NCBI RefSeq assembly: GCF_001672295.1
Contig: NZ_JXMS01000031.1
Coordinates: 32,564-77,226, forward strand
Direction of reading: 5' to 3'
Source of the DNA: Halodesulfovibrio spirochaetisodalis
Lineage (GTDB): Bacteria > Desulfobacterota > Desulfovibrionia > Desulfovibrionales > Desulfovibrionaceae
Length of the DNA: 44,663 bases
The translations under genes and the position numbers were made by a program. Positions 31,929-40,960 of the stretch are shown piece after piece; positions within the stretch are counted from its first letter, which is position 1; each line of letters starts with the position of its first letter. Under the pieces are notes generated by a model. That model did no database searches and had not been told where the DNA came from. It saw only the letters and a list, made by a program, of their open reading frames with translations.

Positions 31929-32784
31929 GACATTTGATGTATTTTTTATGTACTGGCATTATTATCTTTATTGAATGAGAAAAATGGATTAGTACTAAAA
32001 TTAATCGCTTTATCTAAGAAATAAAGCTACATCCAAAGTGTTCGGCTAGCTCCTTTTGAAGAGATTCCGCTATCAAGATGGTTTAACCAATAGTGATAGC
32101 GGAATTTTTTTGTGCAAAAGACAAAAAGTACAATATAGGTTTTGTTTTTTATTCTGCAAAAGCAGGTTGTTAGTGTCTTTTGCTATGCCATGTTTATGTT
32201 TATAAACAAAGTTGGATTAATAACATTATTTCAACATGCCAATAGAGGACGCAAGAATTGCGCGCATGCTTGATCTGCTGTTTGTAGCTGCATTGAGTGT
32301 GGAATGTGTTGCGGCGGATGGCGTTGACTCTTAAGAGTTTGAGTTGTAAAGGGAAGTATACCTATATATCTAAGGAGTTTTTTTGAACAAAGTTAGAAAA
32401 GATGATGTGCTGTTGGTTGCCGATGTGAGGGTTGACCATTAATACATCACTGTAGTGTTTTATTCTGAATAAAACACGTTGCTCTGCCCTAGTTGCAGTG
32501 CTGTGATATCTTCCGACATACGTCAGGACAGAAGTCGTCCTGATTTCTGTGTCTTTGGTTGTGCCCTCTGTCTGCAACCACTTTCCGCGAACTACTGTTT
32601 TATGCGGGGTCTTTTTTTGCGCAAGTCGTATTAAGATCCCATCCCAATATCATGCTGCGTTGTCTGTTCAGGTGTGCCTGATGGTTACGTGTGTCTTATG
32701 GCTATACCTTTGGATAGCAGGAAGGATACAAGCACAATAGAGACCTGCATGCAGATGTAGCAGTGTATCGTATGAGTAAAAATA
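31929..32784. other. 856-base region with a terminator and possible gene remnants
   Basis: This holds the terminator at 32064-32111 and no convincing gene. Two tiny frames are visible: 32236-32334 (32 codons, no clear ribosome site) and 32383-32442 (19 codons from TTG with AAGGAG 8 nt upstream). A perfect GTGTTTTATT/AATAAAACAC hairpin (32455-32477) and a TCAGGAC/GTCCTGA hairpin near 32523 follow. It could hold a leader or small RNA for rsgA, or decayed genes. Confidence 0.4.
32064..32111 (+). terminator. terminator after the 200-residue protein gene
   Basis: ATTCCGCTATCA (32064-32075)/TGATAGCGGAAT (32094-32105) is a perfect 12-bp stem followed by T7. Confidence 0.9.
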
Positions 32785-33915
32785 ATGAAAAGTTCAAAAG
32801 AAAGTATCACAGAGAAGTCTTCAAGGTTTAATAAATTAATGTCCTATGGTTGGGAGCCTTTTTTTCAAGATCAGGTAACGTTAATTGAGGAAGAAGAGCC
32901 AACTATAGGCAGGGTTGTCGGAGTTCGTAAAAATAGTTTTCTTGTAACCGACGGAAATACGGAAATACTCGCGACAGTATCTGGAAAAATGTTGCACATG
33001 GCAGATGGGCTTTTTCCAGCTGCGGGTGACTGGGTAATGCTATACGAGTCAATGATCACGCGGGTTCTTTTAAGAAAAAATATTCTCTCCCGCGGTGCTT
33101 CCGGAGGGCGGGGTAAGCTTGATGCTGCTGCGTATAAGCAACAGGTAATTGCTGCTAATCTGGATACAGTCTTCATCGTTTGCGGATTGGATCAGGATTT
33201 TAATCTGCGGCGTATAGAGCGCTATGTCACCCTTGTATATAACTGCGGAGCGCAGCCTGTAATCGTACTCACTAAAGCTGACTTGCATGATTCCCCAGCG
33301 CATATAGTGTGTGAGGTGGAGAGTATTGTATTTGGTGTCCCTGTGCATGTGGTATCTGCTCAGGAGTCCACAGGAATAGTGAGTCTTGGTCAGTATGTTG
33401 CTGACGGGAAAACAATTGCTATGCTTGGTTCATCTGGTGCCGGAAAATCCACACTGTTGAACAGGCTAGCAGGGGGAGAGGTGCAGCGTACCGGTGCAGT
33501 AAGTTCTGCTGTAGGTAAAGGAAGACATACAACCACAACGCGCGACCTTATTGTACTTCCGCAGGGCGGTATGGTTATAGATAACCCTGGAGTTCGCGAA
33601 ATTGCATTTTGGGACTCTGGTGATGGACTGAGTGATGTTTTTCCTGAAATTGAACGTTTCGCGCAAGAGTGCCGTTTCGGGGATTGTACTCATCTTGCTG
33701 AGCCGGGGTGTCGAGTGCTTGATGCAGTAGCAACAGGCGAACTGCAAGCGTCGCGGCTTGATAGTTACCACAAGATGAAACGTGAGCTTGAGTATCAGGA
33801 ACTCCGCCATAATACGAGTGCGGACAGGGCAGAGAAAGAGCGCTGGAAAGATGTAAGCTTGAAAGTTAAGGCGATAAAGAAAGCCAGACGATACCCAGCC
33901 AGAAAGCTCTTGTAG
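32785..33915 (+). CDS. rsgA: ribosome small-subunit GTPase RsgA
   Basis: The 376-residue circularly permuted GTPase helps 30S maturation. An OB-fold leads (RVVGVRKNSFLVTDGNTEIL). GTPase motifs then occur in permuted order: G4 LTKADL, G5 VSAQES, G1 GSSGAGKSTLLN, G2 HTTTTRDL and G3 DNPGVRE. The zinc site reads CRFGDCTHLAEPGC near residue 293. The C-terminus is basic. No good ribosome site precedes this ATG, so the exact start is uncertain; M19 is an alternative. It lies alone between terminators. Confidence 0.95.
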   Translation: MKSSKESITEKSSRFNKLMSYGWEPFFQDQVTLIEEEEPTIGRVVGVRKNSFLVTDGNTEILATVSGKMLHMADGLFPAAGDWVMLYESMITRVLLRKNILSRGASGGRGKLDAAAYKQQVIAANLDTVFIVCGLDQDFNLRRIERYVTLVYNCGAQPVIVLTKADLHDSPAHIVCEVESIVFGVPVHVVSAQESTGIVSLGQYVADGKTIAMLGSSGAGKSTLLNRLAGGEVQRTGAVSSAVGKGRHTTTTRDLIVLPQGGMVIDNPGVREIAFWDSGDGLSDVFPEIERFAQECRFGDCTHLAEPGCRVLDAVATGELQASRLDSYHKMKRELEYQELRHNTSADRAEKERWKDVSLKVKAIKKARRYPARKLL

Positions 33916-33946
33916 CAGAACACGATACGTTGAAATAAAATAAATG

Positions 33947-33982
33947 AAGGGATGGTGCGGCATATGTGCATCATCCCTTTTT
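33947..33982 (+). terminator. terminator of rsgA
   Basis: AAGGGATGGTGC (33947-33958)/GCATCATCCCTT (33968-33979), with one G-U pair, is followed by a T-run. A second GGCGGTG/CACCGCC hairpin (34009-34029) lies beyond, near the 3' end of the opposing kinase gene. Confidence 0.85.
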
Positions 33983-34131
33983 AGCTATGTATTGGGCTGC
34001 TCTGACAAGGCGGTGCGGGCTACACCGCCTGAGCATATTTTTGCCAATGTCAGAGTATGTGGGCTATGACGCAGGTGTCATATTAGAGAGAATTTGTTGT
34101 TCAGGAATACCAATGCATAGCTTTGCTGTTG

Positions 34132-36081
34132 TTAGCTGGTAGTGTCGGATAATTCTTTTTTCAGGTGTTCAGGGAGTTCGGCATGCAGACGTATTGAGAA
34201 AGTGCTGCCTTCTCCTTTTTCAGATGACACAGATATAGTGCCTCCATGCTGTTGCACTGTCTGGTTGGCAACAAATAACCCGATACCTGTACCAGCCGGC
34301 CCTTTGGATGAAAAAAAGAGTGTAAACAGTTTTTCCCGTGTTTCCTGCGACATGCCGGAGCCATTGTCAGTAATGGTAAAGTCGACGGTTTTACCGTCTG
34401 TACAGACGACAAATTCAACACAGTATTCCGCTGTTGAGCGTGAAGCCTCGCAGGATTCAACTGCATTTTCCAGAATATTAACCAGTGCGGAAGACAGCCC
34501 GCCATAATCTGCTTCAAGGGTGCCGTCTTCCGGCGTGATACAGTTAAAAGTGACCCCTTTTGATTCTGCTTTCGGGCGGATAATGCTTTCTATTTCACGT
34601 ACAAAGTTGGGAAGGAGGATTACTTCCCAGTTCAGGGAACGTTCTTTAGCATAATGCAGAATGTCCAGCACCATTTTACGTAGACGGTCTATGAGATGAG
34701 AAAGGTCGTTAAAACTGTCCAGAACGCGCTCTGGTTTATCCATTTTAATGCCAGTACCGAGACGGTAGATGCCACCATCCAGAGCTGTGAGCAGACCTTT
34801 AATGCCATGTGCTGTGGAGCCCAGCAGTAACCCCAGAGTGGAAAGCCTGTCCTGTAGTGCTCGCAATTGAGTGATGTCGGTCGACATCTCCATAACTTCC
34901 GCAATGTTTCCTTCTACATCACAGATAGGAGCAGTCCAGATCAACACATTGCGCTGTTCACCGTTACGGGTAGTAATGACTGTTTCATATTGATGAGTTT
35001 TTCCATCTTCAAATGTCTTCATTACAGGGCATCGGGTGCATGGAGTATCCCTGTGGGCATAGAGTTGATGGCAGCTTTTCCCAAGAGAGCTTCCAAAGTC
35101 TTCTCGAAAACGCCTGTTGTTTGCAATAATCTGTAAATCTTTATTTTGCACACTGATATAGCACGGAGATTCTTCAAACAACTGTTGGTAGCGGTGGCGG
35201 GTGATCCGAAGCTCTTCTTGCATACTCTGAACTTCAGTCATGTCTGCTGCTAATTCAAGTACCAGTTCAATAGTACCGTCATTATCCAGAATGGGGACAG
35301 CATTTACTTGAACCGGTAATTTGCTCCCGTTTTTGTCCGTAATAAATTCTTGTGAGGATTGTGCATCTCCTGAAAGCAGGACGCGTTCGACTGGGGAGCT
35401 GTCAGGACGTTTCTCAGTGCTGTTTTTGTAAGCCCACCAGCTTGGTTTACCAACGGAAGGCCCTATTCGCTCAGTGAAAATCGGGTTTGCAGAGATGATT
35501 TCGCTCTGTGCATTATGCACAGAAACAAAGCATGGCAGTTGGTTGAACGTGGATGTGCCACCATCGATATGGCTTACAATTGTTCGCAGGCCGTCAGCAA
35601 ATCCTTCAGCGATTTGTAAAGCAGCCAGTTGGCGTTCTTGTTCGACCAATTGAGTTGCCTGTTCATCAACAAGGCGTTCAAGGTCACAGGTGTACTGACT
35701 GAGTTGACGCCGCATCTCAATACGCTCGTGTGCACGATTGAGAGCTATTTCCAAGGCATCTTCATTAATCGGTTTGGTTATGAAGTCTGTTGCGCTGCGC
35801 TTGATGCTCTGGATAGCCAAATCCATATCACCATGGCCGGTAATCATGATGACTTCGGTATCGGGAGCCTGAAATTTAAATCTGTCCAGCAGATCAAGGC
35901 CGGATAAGCCGGGCATTTTAATGTCGGTAAGTACAATTTCTGGTTCGTACTTGTTGAACATCTCTATGCCTTCTTCACCACTGGCGGCTGTATAGACAGT
36001 GTATCCCAGATCCTTCAATGACAGACCCAGGATTTTTCGAATTCCTTCCTCATCATCCACAAGCAGAATTGTGTGCAACAT
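34132..36081 (-). CDS. receiver-PAS-PAS histidine kinase of the tmc operon
   Basis: The 649-residue cytoplasmic hybrid has a receiver (ILLVDDEEG; D53 in TDIKMPG; TKPIN), a coiled linker, PAS domains near residues ~190-290 and ~300-410 (the second with a CTRCP cysteine pair), an H-box (GSTAHGIKGLLTAL) and HATPase (NILENAVES; DNGSGMS; GPAGTGIGLF). It is the last gene of the minus-strand tmc operon. The position matches the kinase DVU0258 that I recall from D. vulgaris. It may integrate input from the two receiver genes upstream. GGAG lies 7 nt before ATG. Confidence 0.93.
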   Translation of the reverse strand: MLHTILLVDDEEGIRKILGLSLKDLGYTVYTAASGEEGIEMFNKYEPEIVLTDIKMPGLSGLDLLDRFKFQAPDTEVIMITGHGDMDLAIQSIKRSATDFITKPINEDALEIALNRAHERIEMRRQLSQYTCDLERLVDEQATQLVEQERQLAALQIAEGFADGLRTIVSHIDGGTSTFNQLPCFVSVHNAQSEIISANPIFTERIGPSVGKPSWWAYKNSTEKRPDSSPVERVLLSGDAQSSQEFITDKNGSKLPVQVNAVPILDNDGTIELVLELAADMTEVQSMQEELRITRHRYQQLFEESPCYISVQNKDLQIIANNRRFREDFGSSLGKSCHQLYAHRDTPCTRCPVMKTFEDGKTHQYETVITTRNGEQRNVLIWTAPICDVEGNIAEVMEMSTDITQLRALQDRLSTLGLLLGSTAHGIKGLLTALDGGIYRLGTGIKMDKPERVLDSFNDLSHLIDRLRKMVLDILHYAKERSLNWEVILLPNFVREIESIIRPKAESKGVTFNCITPEDGTLEADYGGLSSALVNILENAVESCEASRSTAEYCVEFVVCTDGKTVDFTITDNGSGMSQETREKLFTLFFSSKGPAGTGIGLFVANQTVQQHGGTISVSSEKGEGSTFSIRLHAELPEHLKKELSDTTS

Positions 36082-36199
36082 GATTTCTCCAGCGGGTTGT
36101 TGAGAGGACTACCTTTCTTGATTCCGATCCATATTGCTTTGCTGATGTATAGTAAGACTCGGTTAAAGCTCATCACGTAAGAACGGCATAGGGAAGGAC

Positions 36200-36241
36200 G
36201 GTTGAGGGAAACCCGATGGTAATGGGCTTCCCTCAGCAACC
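36200..36241 (-). promoter_or_regulatory. intercistronic hairpin upstream of the kinase gene
   Basis: GGTTG-AGGGAA pairs with TTCCCT-x3-CAACC, with a further short CC/GG stem inside. There is no T-run. It may be an mRNA processing or stability element between the receiver genes and the kinase gene. Confidence 0.45.
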
Positions 36242-36253
36242 GGACAAGTATAT

Positions 36254-36622
36254 TTACGCGTGTTCTTTTTCCACGAGCGAGCTTTTTATGATCTCAAGCA
36301 GCGCATTGGGGTCGAACGGTTTTTTTAATGAGGCTACAGCATTTTTGATAGCCAAGTGAATACCGGGGAGACCGCTGATAACAATAACCGGTGTATTTTC
36401 AAAACCCGGCTCCTTTACCATTTTGCGGTAGAAGCGAGGCCCCCATTCTTCAGGCATTTCCAGATCAAGTGTAACTAGATCTGGTTTTTCACGCTTAAGG
36501 ACCTCAAGCCCTTCCGCACCGTTTGATGCAGAGCATGTTGCGTAGCCGTTATCAGTTAATATATCGATGAGATATTTTACAATATATGGATCGTCATCAA
36601 TTACAAGGACTTTATGTGGCAT
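36254..36622 (-). CDS. single-domain response regulator (CheY/DivK-like)
   Basis: The 122-residue receiver has no output domain. Acidic pocket VIDDD and phospho-acceptor D53 (TLDLEMPEEWG) are visible, with ISG and KKPF further on. ATG 36622 has AAGGAG 8 nt upstream; a GTG 9 nt earlier overlaps that site and is rejected. It resembles the neighbouring receiver (shared MPEEWG/MPEWGG and YRK segments), suggesting duplication. It probably relays phosphate to or from the operon's kinase. Confidence 0.93.
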   Translation of the reverse strand: MPHKVLVIDDDPYIVKYLIDILTDNGYATCSASNGAEGLEVLKREKPDLVTLDLEMPEEWGPRFYRKMVKEPGFENTPVIVISGLPGIHLAIKNAVASLKKPFDPNALLEIIKSSLVEKEHA

Positions 36623-36648
36623 TAGAGTCACTCCTTGGTCGTAGCAGG

Positions 36649-37056
36649 TTATTTGGAAACACTCAGTTTTAGTAGATCCTGAACTGTAGACAGTAGTTTT
36701 TCCGGACTTGGCGGTTTTTCTACATAGGCCTCAGGAGGCGGAAGTTCCGTTTCCGATATGCCTATCATGTTAAGTGCATGTGCAAAACCTTCGGGTGCCA
36801 CAGCGGAAAGCATTACTACCGGTATCTCAGCCAGTTCCGGCGTTGTTCTTATTTTTCTGTACATGTTGATTCCGCCCCATTCGGGCATCATCACATCCAG
36901 TACGATTAATGATGGCTTATTGGCGCGCGCTTTATCGTATCCTTCACTGCCGTTACGGGCGCTTTCAACCCGCATGCCACTTGTTTCGAACAGCGTCTTC
37001 AAAAACAGCCTGAAACTGAGTTCATCATCTACTACAAGTACGCGCGGTGTGTTCAT
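36649..37056 (-). CDS. single-domain response regulator
   Basis: The 135-residue receiver has VVDDE, phospho-acceptor D54 (LDVMMPEWGG), the LSA switch segment and VEKPPSPEKLL. No output domain is present. A loop of about ten extra residues (ISETELPPPEA) lies before the conserved Lys. GAGGTG precedes ATG. It lies 26 nt before the second receiver and after the Usp gene. Confidence 0.93.
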   Translation of the reverse strand: MNTPRVLVVDDELSFRLFLKTLFETSGMRVESARNGSEGYDKARANKPSLIVLDVMMPEWGGINMYRKIRTTPELAEIPVVMLSAVAPEGFAHALNMIGISETELPPPEAYVEKPPSPEKLLSTVQDLLKLSVSK

Positions 37057-37082
37057 GTTTCACCTCTAACCGGCTGGTGTCT

Positions 37083-37988
37083 TTATGCACGTGACACACT
37101 GGCAACAGGACAGGCAGAGCGCACAACAACCTGTTCAATTGTGCTGCCGAGCTCTGCATCTTCTACAGGGACATCAGCAGTATGGTGTGCCATAATGATA
37201 AGGTCGGCCTGCTTTTCCCGTGCGAACTTGAGAATTTCAACGTACGGTGTGCCTTCCCATATTTCAACGTCATAGTTGTCATAGCTTGCCAGCTTGGATA
37301 CATATCGTTCGTCAATTTTCTTTTGAGCTGATTCCAGCTGGCGTTCAATATCGCTCTGTGACGGGAATAGTCCCATTTTAGAGCTGGACATATCAAATGC
37401 ATGGAAGATGTTGAGTTTTGCACCAATTTCTTCCGCAGTGGTTTTTGCGAACTCAAAAGCATTGTCTGCTGCAGGAGAAAAATCCGTGCAGTAAACAATG
37501 TTGGAGAAGAGCTTCCAGCAGGTTGTGCATGGACGGTTGACGATGAGTACCGGACACTTGGCAAGACGTGCCACCTTTTCCATGGTTCGTCCGACAATGG
37601 AGCGGGAGCGGGCAGATTCCGGATCGTCATCGCGGGTGTTTGCTCCCATGACAATAAGGTCGACATTTTCTTTACGGGCAAAGCGTAGGATTTCGGTAGC
37701 AGGTACACCTACACCGAGTTCCAGAGCGGTATTATCGTATTCTGCAAGTTGCGTTGCGTATGTTGTGGACAGTTCTTCCATCACCCAGTCACGGTAGTCG
37801 GCATCAACGGTTTCTTCTTCACCGGTGCGAAGATCAGTTACTGTTGTGCTGAATCCTCGTGAAGGGACACCAAGAACATGCAGAGTGTACAATTTAGCAT
37901 TGTTTTTTTGTGCGAGATCAAAGGAAACCTTGGCTGCGTTATCGCAAGCCGGAGAAGCTGATGTAGCGAACAGAATTTTCTTAAACAT
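37083..37988 (-). CDS. tandem universal stress protein
   Basis: The 301-residue protein has two Usp domains (residues ~1-150 and ~155-301). The first has an ATP-binding signature (VMGANTRDD...SIVGRTMEKVARLAKCPVLIV). In the second the equivalent segment is IMAHHTADV...GSTIEQVVVRSACPVASV, without the usual G-x2-G, so it may not bind ATP. The genomic position matches DVU0261 as I recall. AGGAGG lies 6 nt before ATG. It is part of the tmc operon. Confidence 0.94.
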   Translation of the reverse strand: MFKKILFATSASPACDNAAKVSFDLAQKNNAKLYTLHVLGVPSRGFSTTVTDLRTGEEETVDADYRDWVMEELSTTYATQLAEYDNTALELGVGVPATEILRFARKENVDLIVMGANTRDDDPESARSRSIVGRTMEKVARLAKCPVLIVNRPCTTCWKLFSNIVYCTDFSPAADNAFEFAKTTAEEIGAKLNIFHAFDMSSSKMGLFPSQSDIERQLESAQKKIDERYVSKLASYDNYDVEIWEGTPYVEILKFAREKQADLIIMAHHTADVPVEDAELGSTIEQVVVRSACPVASVSRA

Positions 37989-37991
37989 ATG

Positions 37992-38525
37992 CTACCTCCT
38001 GAGGCTGCATGTATGGGTTCCGCCCTGAAAACTCAGCTCCCAGGCGATACCCTCGATTACTTCAAAAAGAGAGAACGTGGTGTTGCAATAAAGCTCACTT
38101 GTTCTGTCTCCGAATATTACATGACGCATTTGGCCAAGCGAAAAAGGCATGTCCAGCAGGTTGTTGAGCCGGAAGAAACGCAGCTCGTGCCTGCCTGTAT
38201 TGTTTATGCCGCGCACCAGAGTGTGGATGTTCATTTCCGGAGTACCGGGGGCACCTGTCATTTCAAGTTGTCTGTAAAGTTCAAGGTGCGAAAACTCCTC
38301 TGTAATGCATCCTGAAGCAGTGCAGGTCGCCGCATCATCTGAAGCTCCCTGCAAAAAAGGATTCAGGCGCAGTACTTCCGGATACGCGGAAAACATGGAG
38401 AAGAACGAGCGCAGCGTAACGTCTTTTTCAAGTACAAGTCTGGTGCTGAGAGTGCTGAGTATGTCCGCCACAACGGTGTTGTTCAGCTTCAGGGTACCAT
38501 CTTGTGCCAGAGTGAGTTCTTCCAT
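37992..38525 (-). CDS. conserved tmc-operon protein of unknown function
   Basis: The 177-residue soluble protein is of no named family. It has a Cys pair in TCTASGC near residue 70 and C-terminal YCNTTFSLFEVIEGIAWEL. It lies between tmcA and the Usp gene (3-nt gap to Usp), a place taken by a hypothetical gene (DVU0262) in D. vulgaris. AGGAG precedes ATG by 7 nt. A regulatory or assembly role for the complex is possible. Confidence 0.85.
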   Translation of the reverse strand: MEELTLAQDGTLKLNNTVVADILSTLSTRLVLEKDVTLRSFFSMFSAYPEVLRLNPFLQGASDDAATCTASGCITEEFSHLELYRQLEMTGAPGTPEMNIHTLVRGINNTGRHELRFFRLNNLLDMPFSLGQMRHVIFGDRTSELYCNTTFSLFEVIEGIAWELSFQGGTHTCSLRR

Positions 38526-38546
38526 GCCGTCTTCTCCTGTTACATG

Positions 38547-38942
38547 CTATTTTTCCGGCACGTGGCAGGATTTACACTGCACCGGGCCTTTATTCTGGTT
38601 TTCATGACAGGTAATGCACTGCAGGTGGAACGCTCGTCTGAGCGGGGTTACACCGCGCTGCTTTTCAACAGAGTGACATTCGACACACGGAGTGCCGGAA
38701 GTGTCATCTTCCATGTCCATTTTTCCATTTTCGCCGCCGTGGTGACAGGCGATACAGTTTTCTTCCAGACCGGCCTTTTCATTATGCGGGTCATGGTCAA
38801 AGACTGCTGGAGCGTATTTGAACGGGGCAAGTTCAGGTACATTCATTCTGCCTTCGGGCATTCCTTCAGCAAATGCGGATGCTGCCGGAATAGTAAGCAT
38901 GAAGGCAAAGATCAGCAGTATTGGTGTGAATACTTTGTTCAT
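38547..38942 (-). CDS. tmcA: TmcA, acidic type II tetrahaem cytochrome c3
   Basis: The 131-residue periplasmic cytochrome has a signal peptide (residues 1-25; cleavage near SAFA). Four haem-binding motifs, CIACH (63), CVECH (86), CITCH (109) and CKSCH (123), with further His ligands (H50, H53, H68 and H106), fit a bis-His c3 fold. TmcA takes electrons from periplasmic hydrogenase/type I c3 and passes them to the TmcBCD membrane complex. It lies 12 nt after tmcB. A GGAG site precedes ATG. Confidence 0.96.
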   Translation of the reverse strand: MNKVFTPILLIFAFMLTIPAASAFAEGMPEGRMNVPELAPFKYAPAVFDHDPHNEKAGLEENCIACHHGGENGKMDMEDDTSGTPCVECHSVEKQRGVTPLRRAFHLQCITCHENQNKGPVQCKSCHVPEK

Positions 38943-38954
38943 AGTGCTCTCCAG

Positions 38955-40268
38955 TTATTCCGGTTTTTCCATTAGCTCATAGATGAGATCGCCGAGGAAT
39001 TTAAGTTCGATCCCCAGATCGTAATGGTGGATAATGTCCTCAAGACCGCCATGGCAGTTATGACATGGTGCGATACAGATTTTAGCGCCGGTTGCTTTTA
39101 GCTGGTTTGCTTTGGCAAGGTTTCCTTCCACGCGTACCTTTTTGAAAGGAGGGCCGCAGTTAATAACACCGCCACCTGCTGAACAGCAGAAGTTATGTTC
39201 GCGGTTCGGATACATTTCTACGATGTTATCGCACAGCTGATGGGCAACGTAGCGCAGTTTATCCATGAGTCCGTAACCTCGTATGATGTTGCACGGGTCA
39301 TGGATAGTGACTGGTTCCTGAATCTTTCCGGTAAGCTTGATTTTACCCTGCTCAAAAAGTTCAGCAAAGAACTCAATGGAGTGTACGACAGGTACAGGGT
39401 AATCTTTGTAGCCCAGCCAGCGGTTCCCGTTATCGTAGATGGAACGGAATGCATGTCCGCACTCGCCCATGACAATACGGCTGACCTTCAGGTTCTGGGC
39501 AAGCTCATAATGCTGGCGTTTCAGGCGTCCCATCATTTCGAAGTCACCTGAGTACATACACATGTCGCTGTTGTCCCATCCCGGCATTGAAGGCATGGTC
39601 CAGTCGCATCCTGCCTGATTCATGATAGCTGCGGCCTGGTAAATAAGTTGCGTACGGAATTTAGGTTCAGGTGCAATAACAGAGTAATAGAAGTCAGCCC
39701 CTTCTTTATCCATTGGGATACGCAGTCCGGGAAATTCTTCCCGTGCTTCGTCTTCCTGCCAGAAAAGACTATCGATCCACTCATCATCTTTCACCCACAT
39801 CTGGTTCATTGTTGCAGAGTGTGAATGCGCAGTATCCTGAATATACTGTGGGGTTACACCAAGCTTATGACAGAAGCGGCGGATAGTGGTCATGATGTAG
39901 GCAACATCAATACCTATAGGACAATAGTGAACACATCTGCGACACAGGTTGCATTCTGTGTATGCAATTTGTGCCATACCGTAGATGTCGTCTGGTGTGA
40001 CCTTGCCGTTATCAGCAAGCAGCTTGCTCATAGTTTGGGAAACTTTTCCAACAGGAGCATAGGAAGGGTCGTTGCCGTGCGATACAAAGAAATGACAGGC
40101 TTCTGCACACATGCCGCAACGCATGCATGTTTCGGAAAAAGCCTTCAGTTTGGCACCGGTTTCATTGTTAATGAGAGCGTTGAATGTCTGCTGGATTTTA
40201 TCAGTAGTAAGCTTGCTGACACCGTAGGCAAGACCTTCATCATCAATTTTTCTGTCTTGAATACTCAT
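38955..40268 (-). CDS. tmcB: TmcB, HdrD/DsrK-like iron-sulfur protein
   Basis: The 437-residue cytoplasmic-side subunit has two [4Fe-4S] motifs, CMRCGMCAEAC (48-58) and CNLCRRCVHYC (106-116). Two CCG-type regions follow (GECGH...; NFCCSAGGGV and CIAPCHNCHGG), which in HdrD/DsrK/HmcF bind the special catalytic cluster. It would hand electrons to a cytoplasmic thiol or redox partner linked to sulfite reduction. GGAGG lies 6 nt before ATG, and it lies 17 nt after tmcC. Confidence 0.96.
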   Translation of the reverse strand: MSIQDRKIDDEGLAYGVSKLTTDKIQQTFNALINNETGAKLKAFSETCMRCGMCAEACHFFVSHGNDPSYAPVGKVSQTMSKLLADNGKVTPDDIYGMAQIAYTECNLCRRCVHYCPIGIDVAYIMTTIRRFCHKLGVTPQYIQDTAHSHSATMNQMWVKDDEWIDSLFWQEDEAREEFPGLRIPMDKEGADFYYSVIAPEPKFRTQLIYQAAAIMNQAGCDWTMPSMPGWDNSDMCMYSGDFEMMGRLKRQHYELAQNLKVSRIVMGECGHAFRSIYDNGNRWLGYKDYPVPVVHSIEFFAELFEQGKIKLTGKIQEPVTIHDPCNIIRGYGLMDKLRYVAHQLCDNIVEMYPNREHNFCCSAGGGVINCGPPFKKVRVEGNLAKANQLKATGAKICIAPCHNCHGGLEDIIHHYDLGIELKFLGDLIYELMEKPE

Positions 40269-40285
40269 TAGTTCCTCCAGTACCG

Positions 40286-40942
40286 TTACCAGTCTTTACA
40301 GTGGCGTACACCGCCGAATTCAGATCCGATGTAGGCTCTGGTGAACAGGGCAAACAGGATGTGTGCAAGGCGTGTGAACGGGATGGCAACGATAAGAGCT
40401 TCTGCTGTGAGTACGTGCAGCAGAGGCATGATTTCTCCGCCCACTCCCCATGAACCAAGTAGGGCAGTAACAAGCGGGGCAGCAACAAGTCCGAGGCTTA
40501 TCCAATCATTACTGCGTGTGACATAGCGAACAGTAACGTTGGTTACACGGCGGTAGACAAAGTAACAGCAGCAGGCAATCGTAATCAGCGTAAGCACATC
40601 AGCAGCTTCAGAGGATAAGGTGGGGTAGGTGATACCGAACGCATTTTCCAGAAGAATCTGATGAGGGGTTACAAAGATAACAAGAACAACAAAACAGATA
40701 TGGAAGATAAACGTAACTGCGGTAAGAACCGGGTTTGTCTTCCAACCAAGCGAGTTGTAGGGGATAAGCCAGTTAACAATAGAGCGCAGGCTGAATTGCC
40801 AGCTCATATAGGCTACAGAAGACGCATCTTTCTGTTTAGCAAGGTTGTACATGGACCATAGGCGCCATACTGCGGTAACGGCCAGTATGATAAAGGCCGC
40901 CCATGCTAACGGACCTACAGCAAAATTATAGAGACTGTTCAT
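40286..40942 (-). CDS. tmcC: TmcC, membrane cytochrome b subunit
   Basis: The 218-residue integral membrane protein has five predicted helices (near 10-30, 70-92, 113-130, 147-165 and 172-202). Candidate haem b ligands are H81, H94, H176 and H194, as in the NarI/DsrM/HmcE group. It carries electrons across the membrane between TmcA and TmcB. It lies between tmcD and tmcB with 18- and 17-nt gaps. Confidence 0.95.
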   Translation of the reverse strand: MNSLYNFAVGPLAWAAFIILAVTAVWRLWSMYNLAKQKDASSVAYMSWQFSLRSIVNWLIPYNSLGWKTNPVLTAVTFIFHICFVVLVIFVTPHQILLENAFGITYPTLSSEAADVLTLITIACCCYFVYRRVTNVTVRYVTRSNDWISLGLVAAPLVTALLGSWGVGGEIMPLLHVLTAEALIVAIPFTRLAHILFALFTRAYIGSEFGGVRHCKDW

Positions 40943-40960
40943 AGCAAAATCTCCGGTCAG

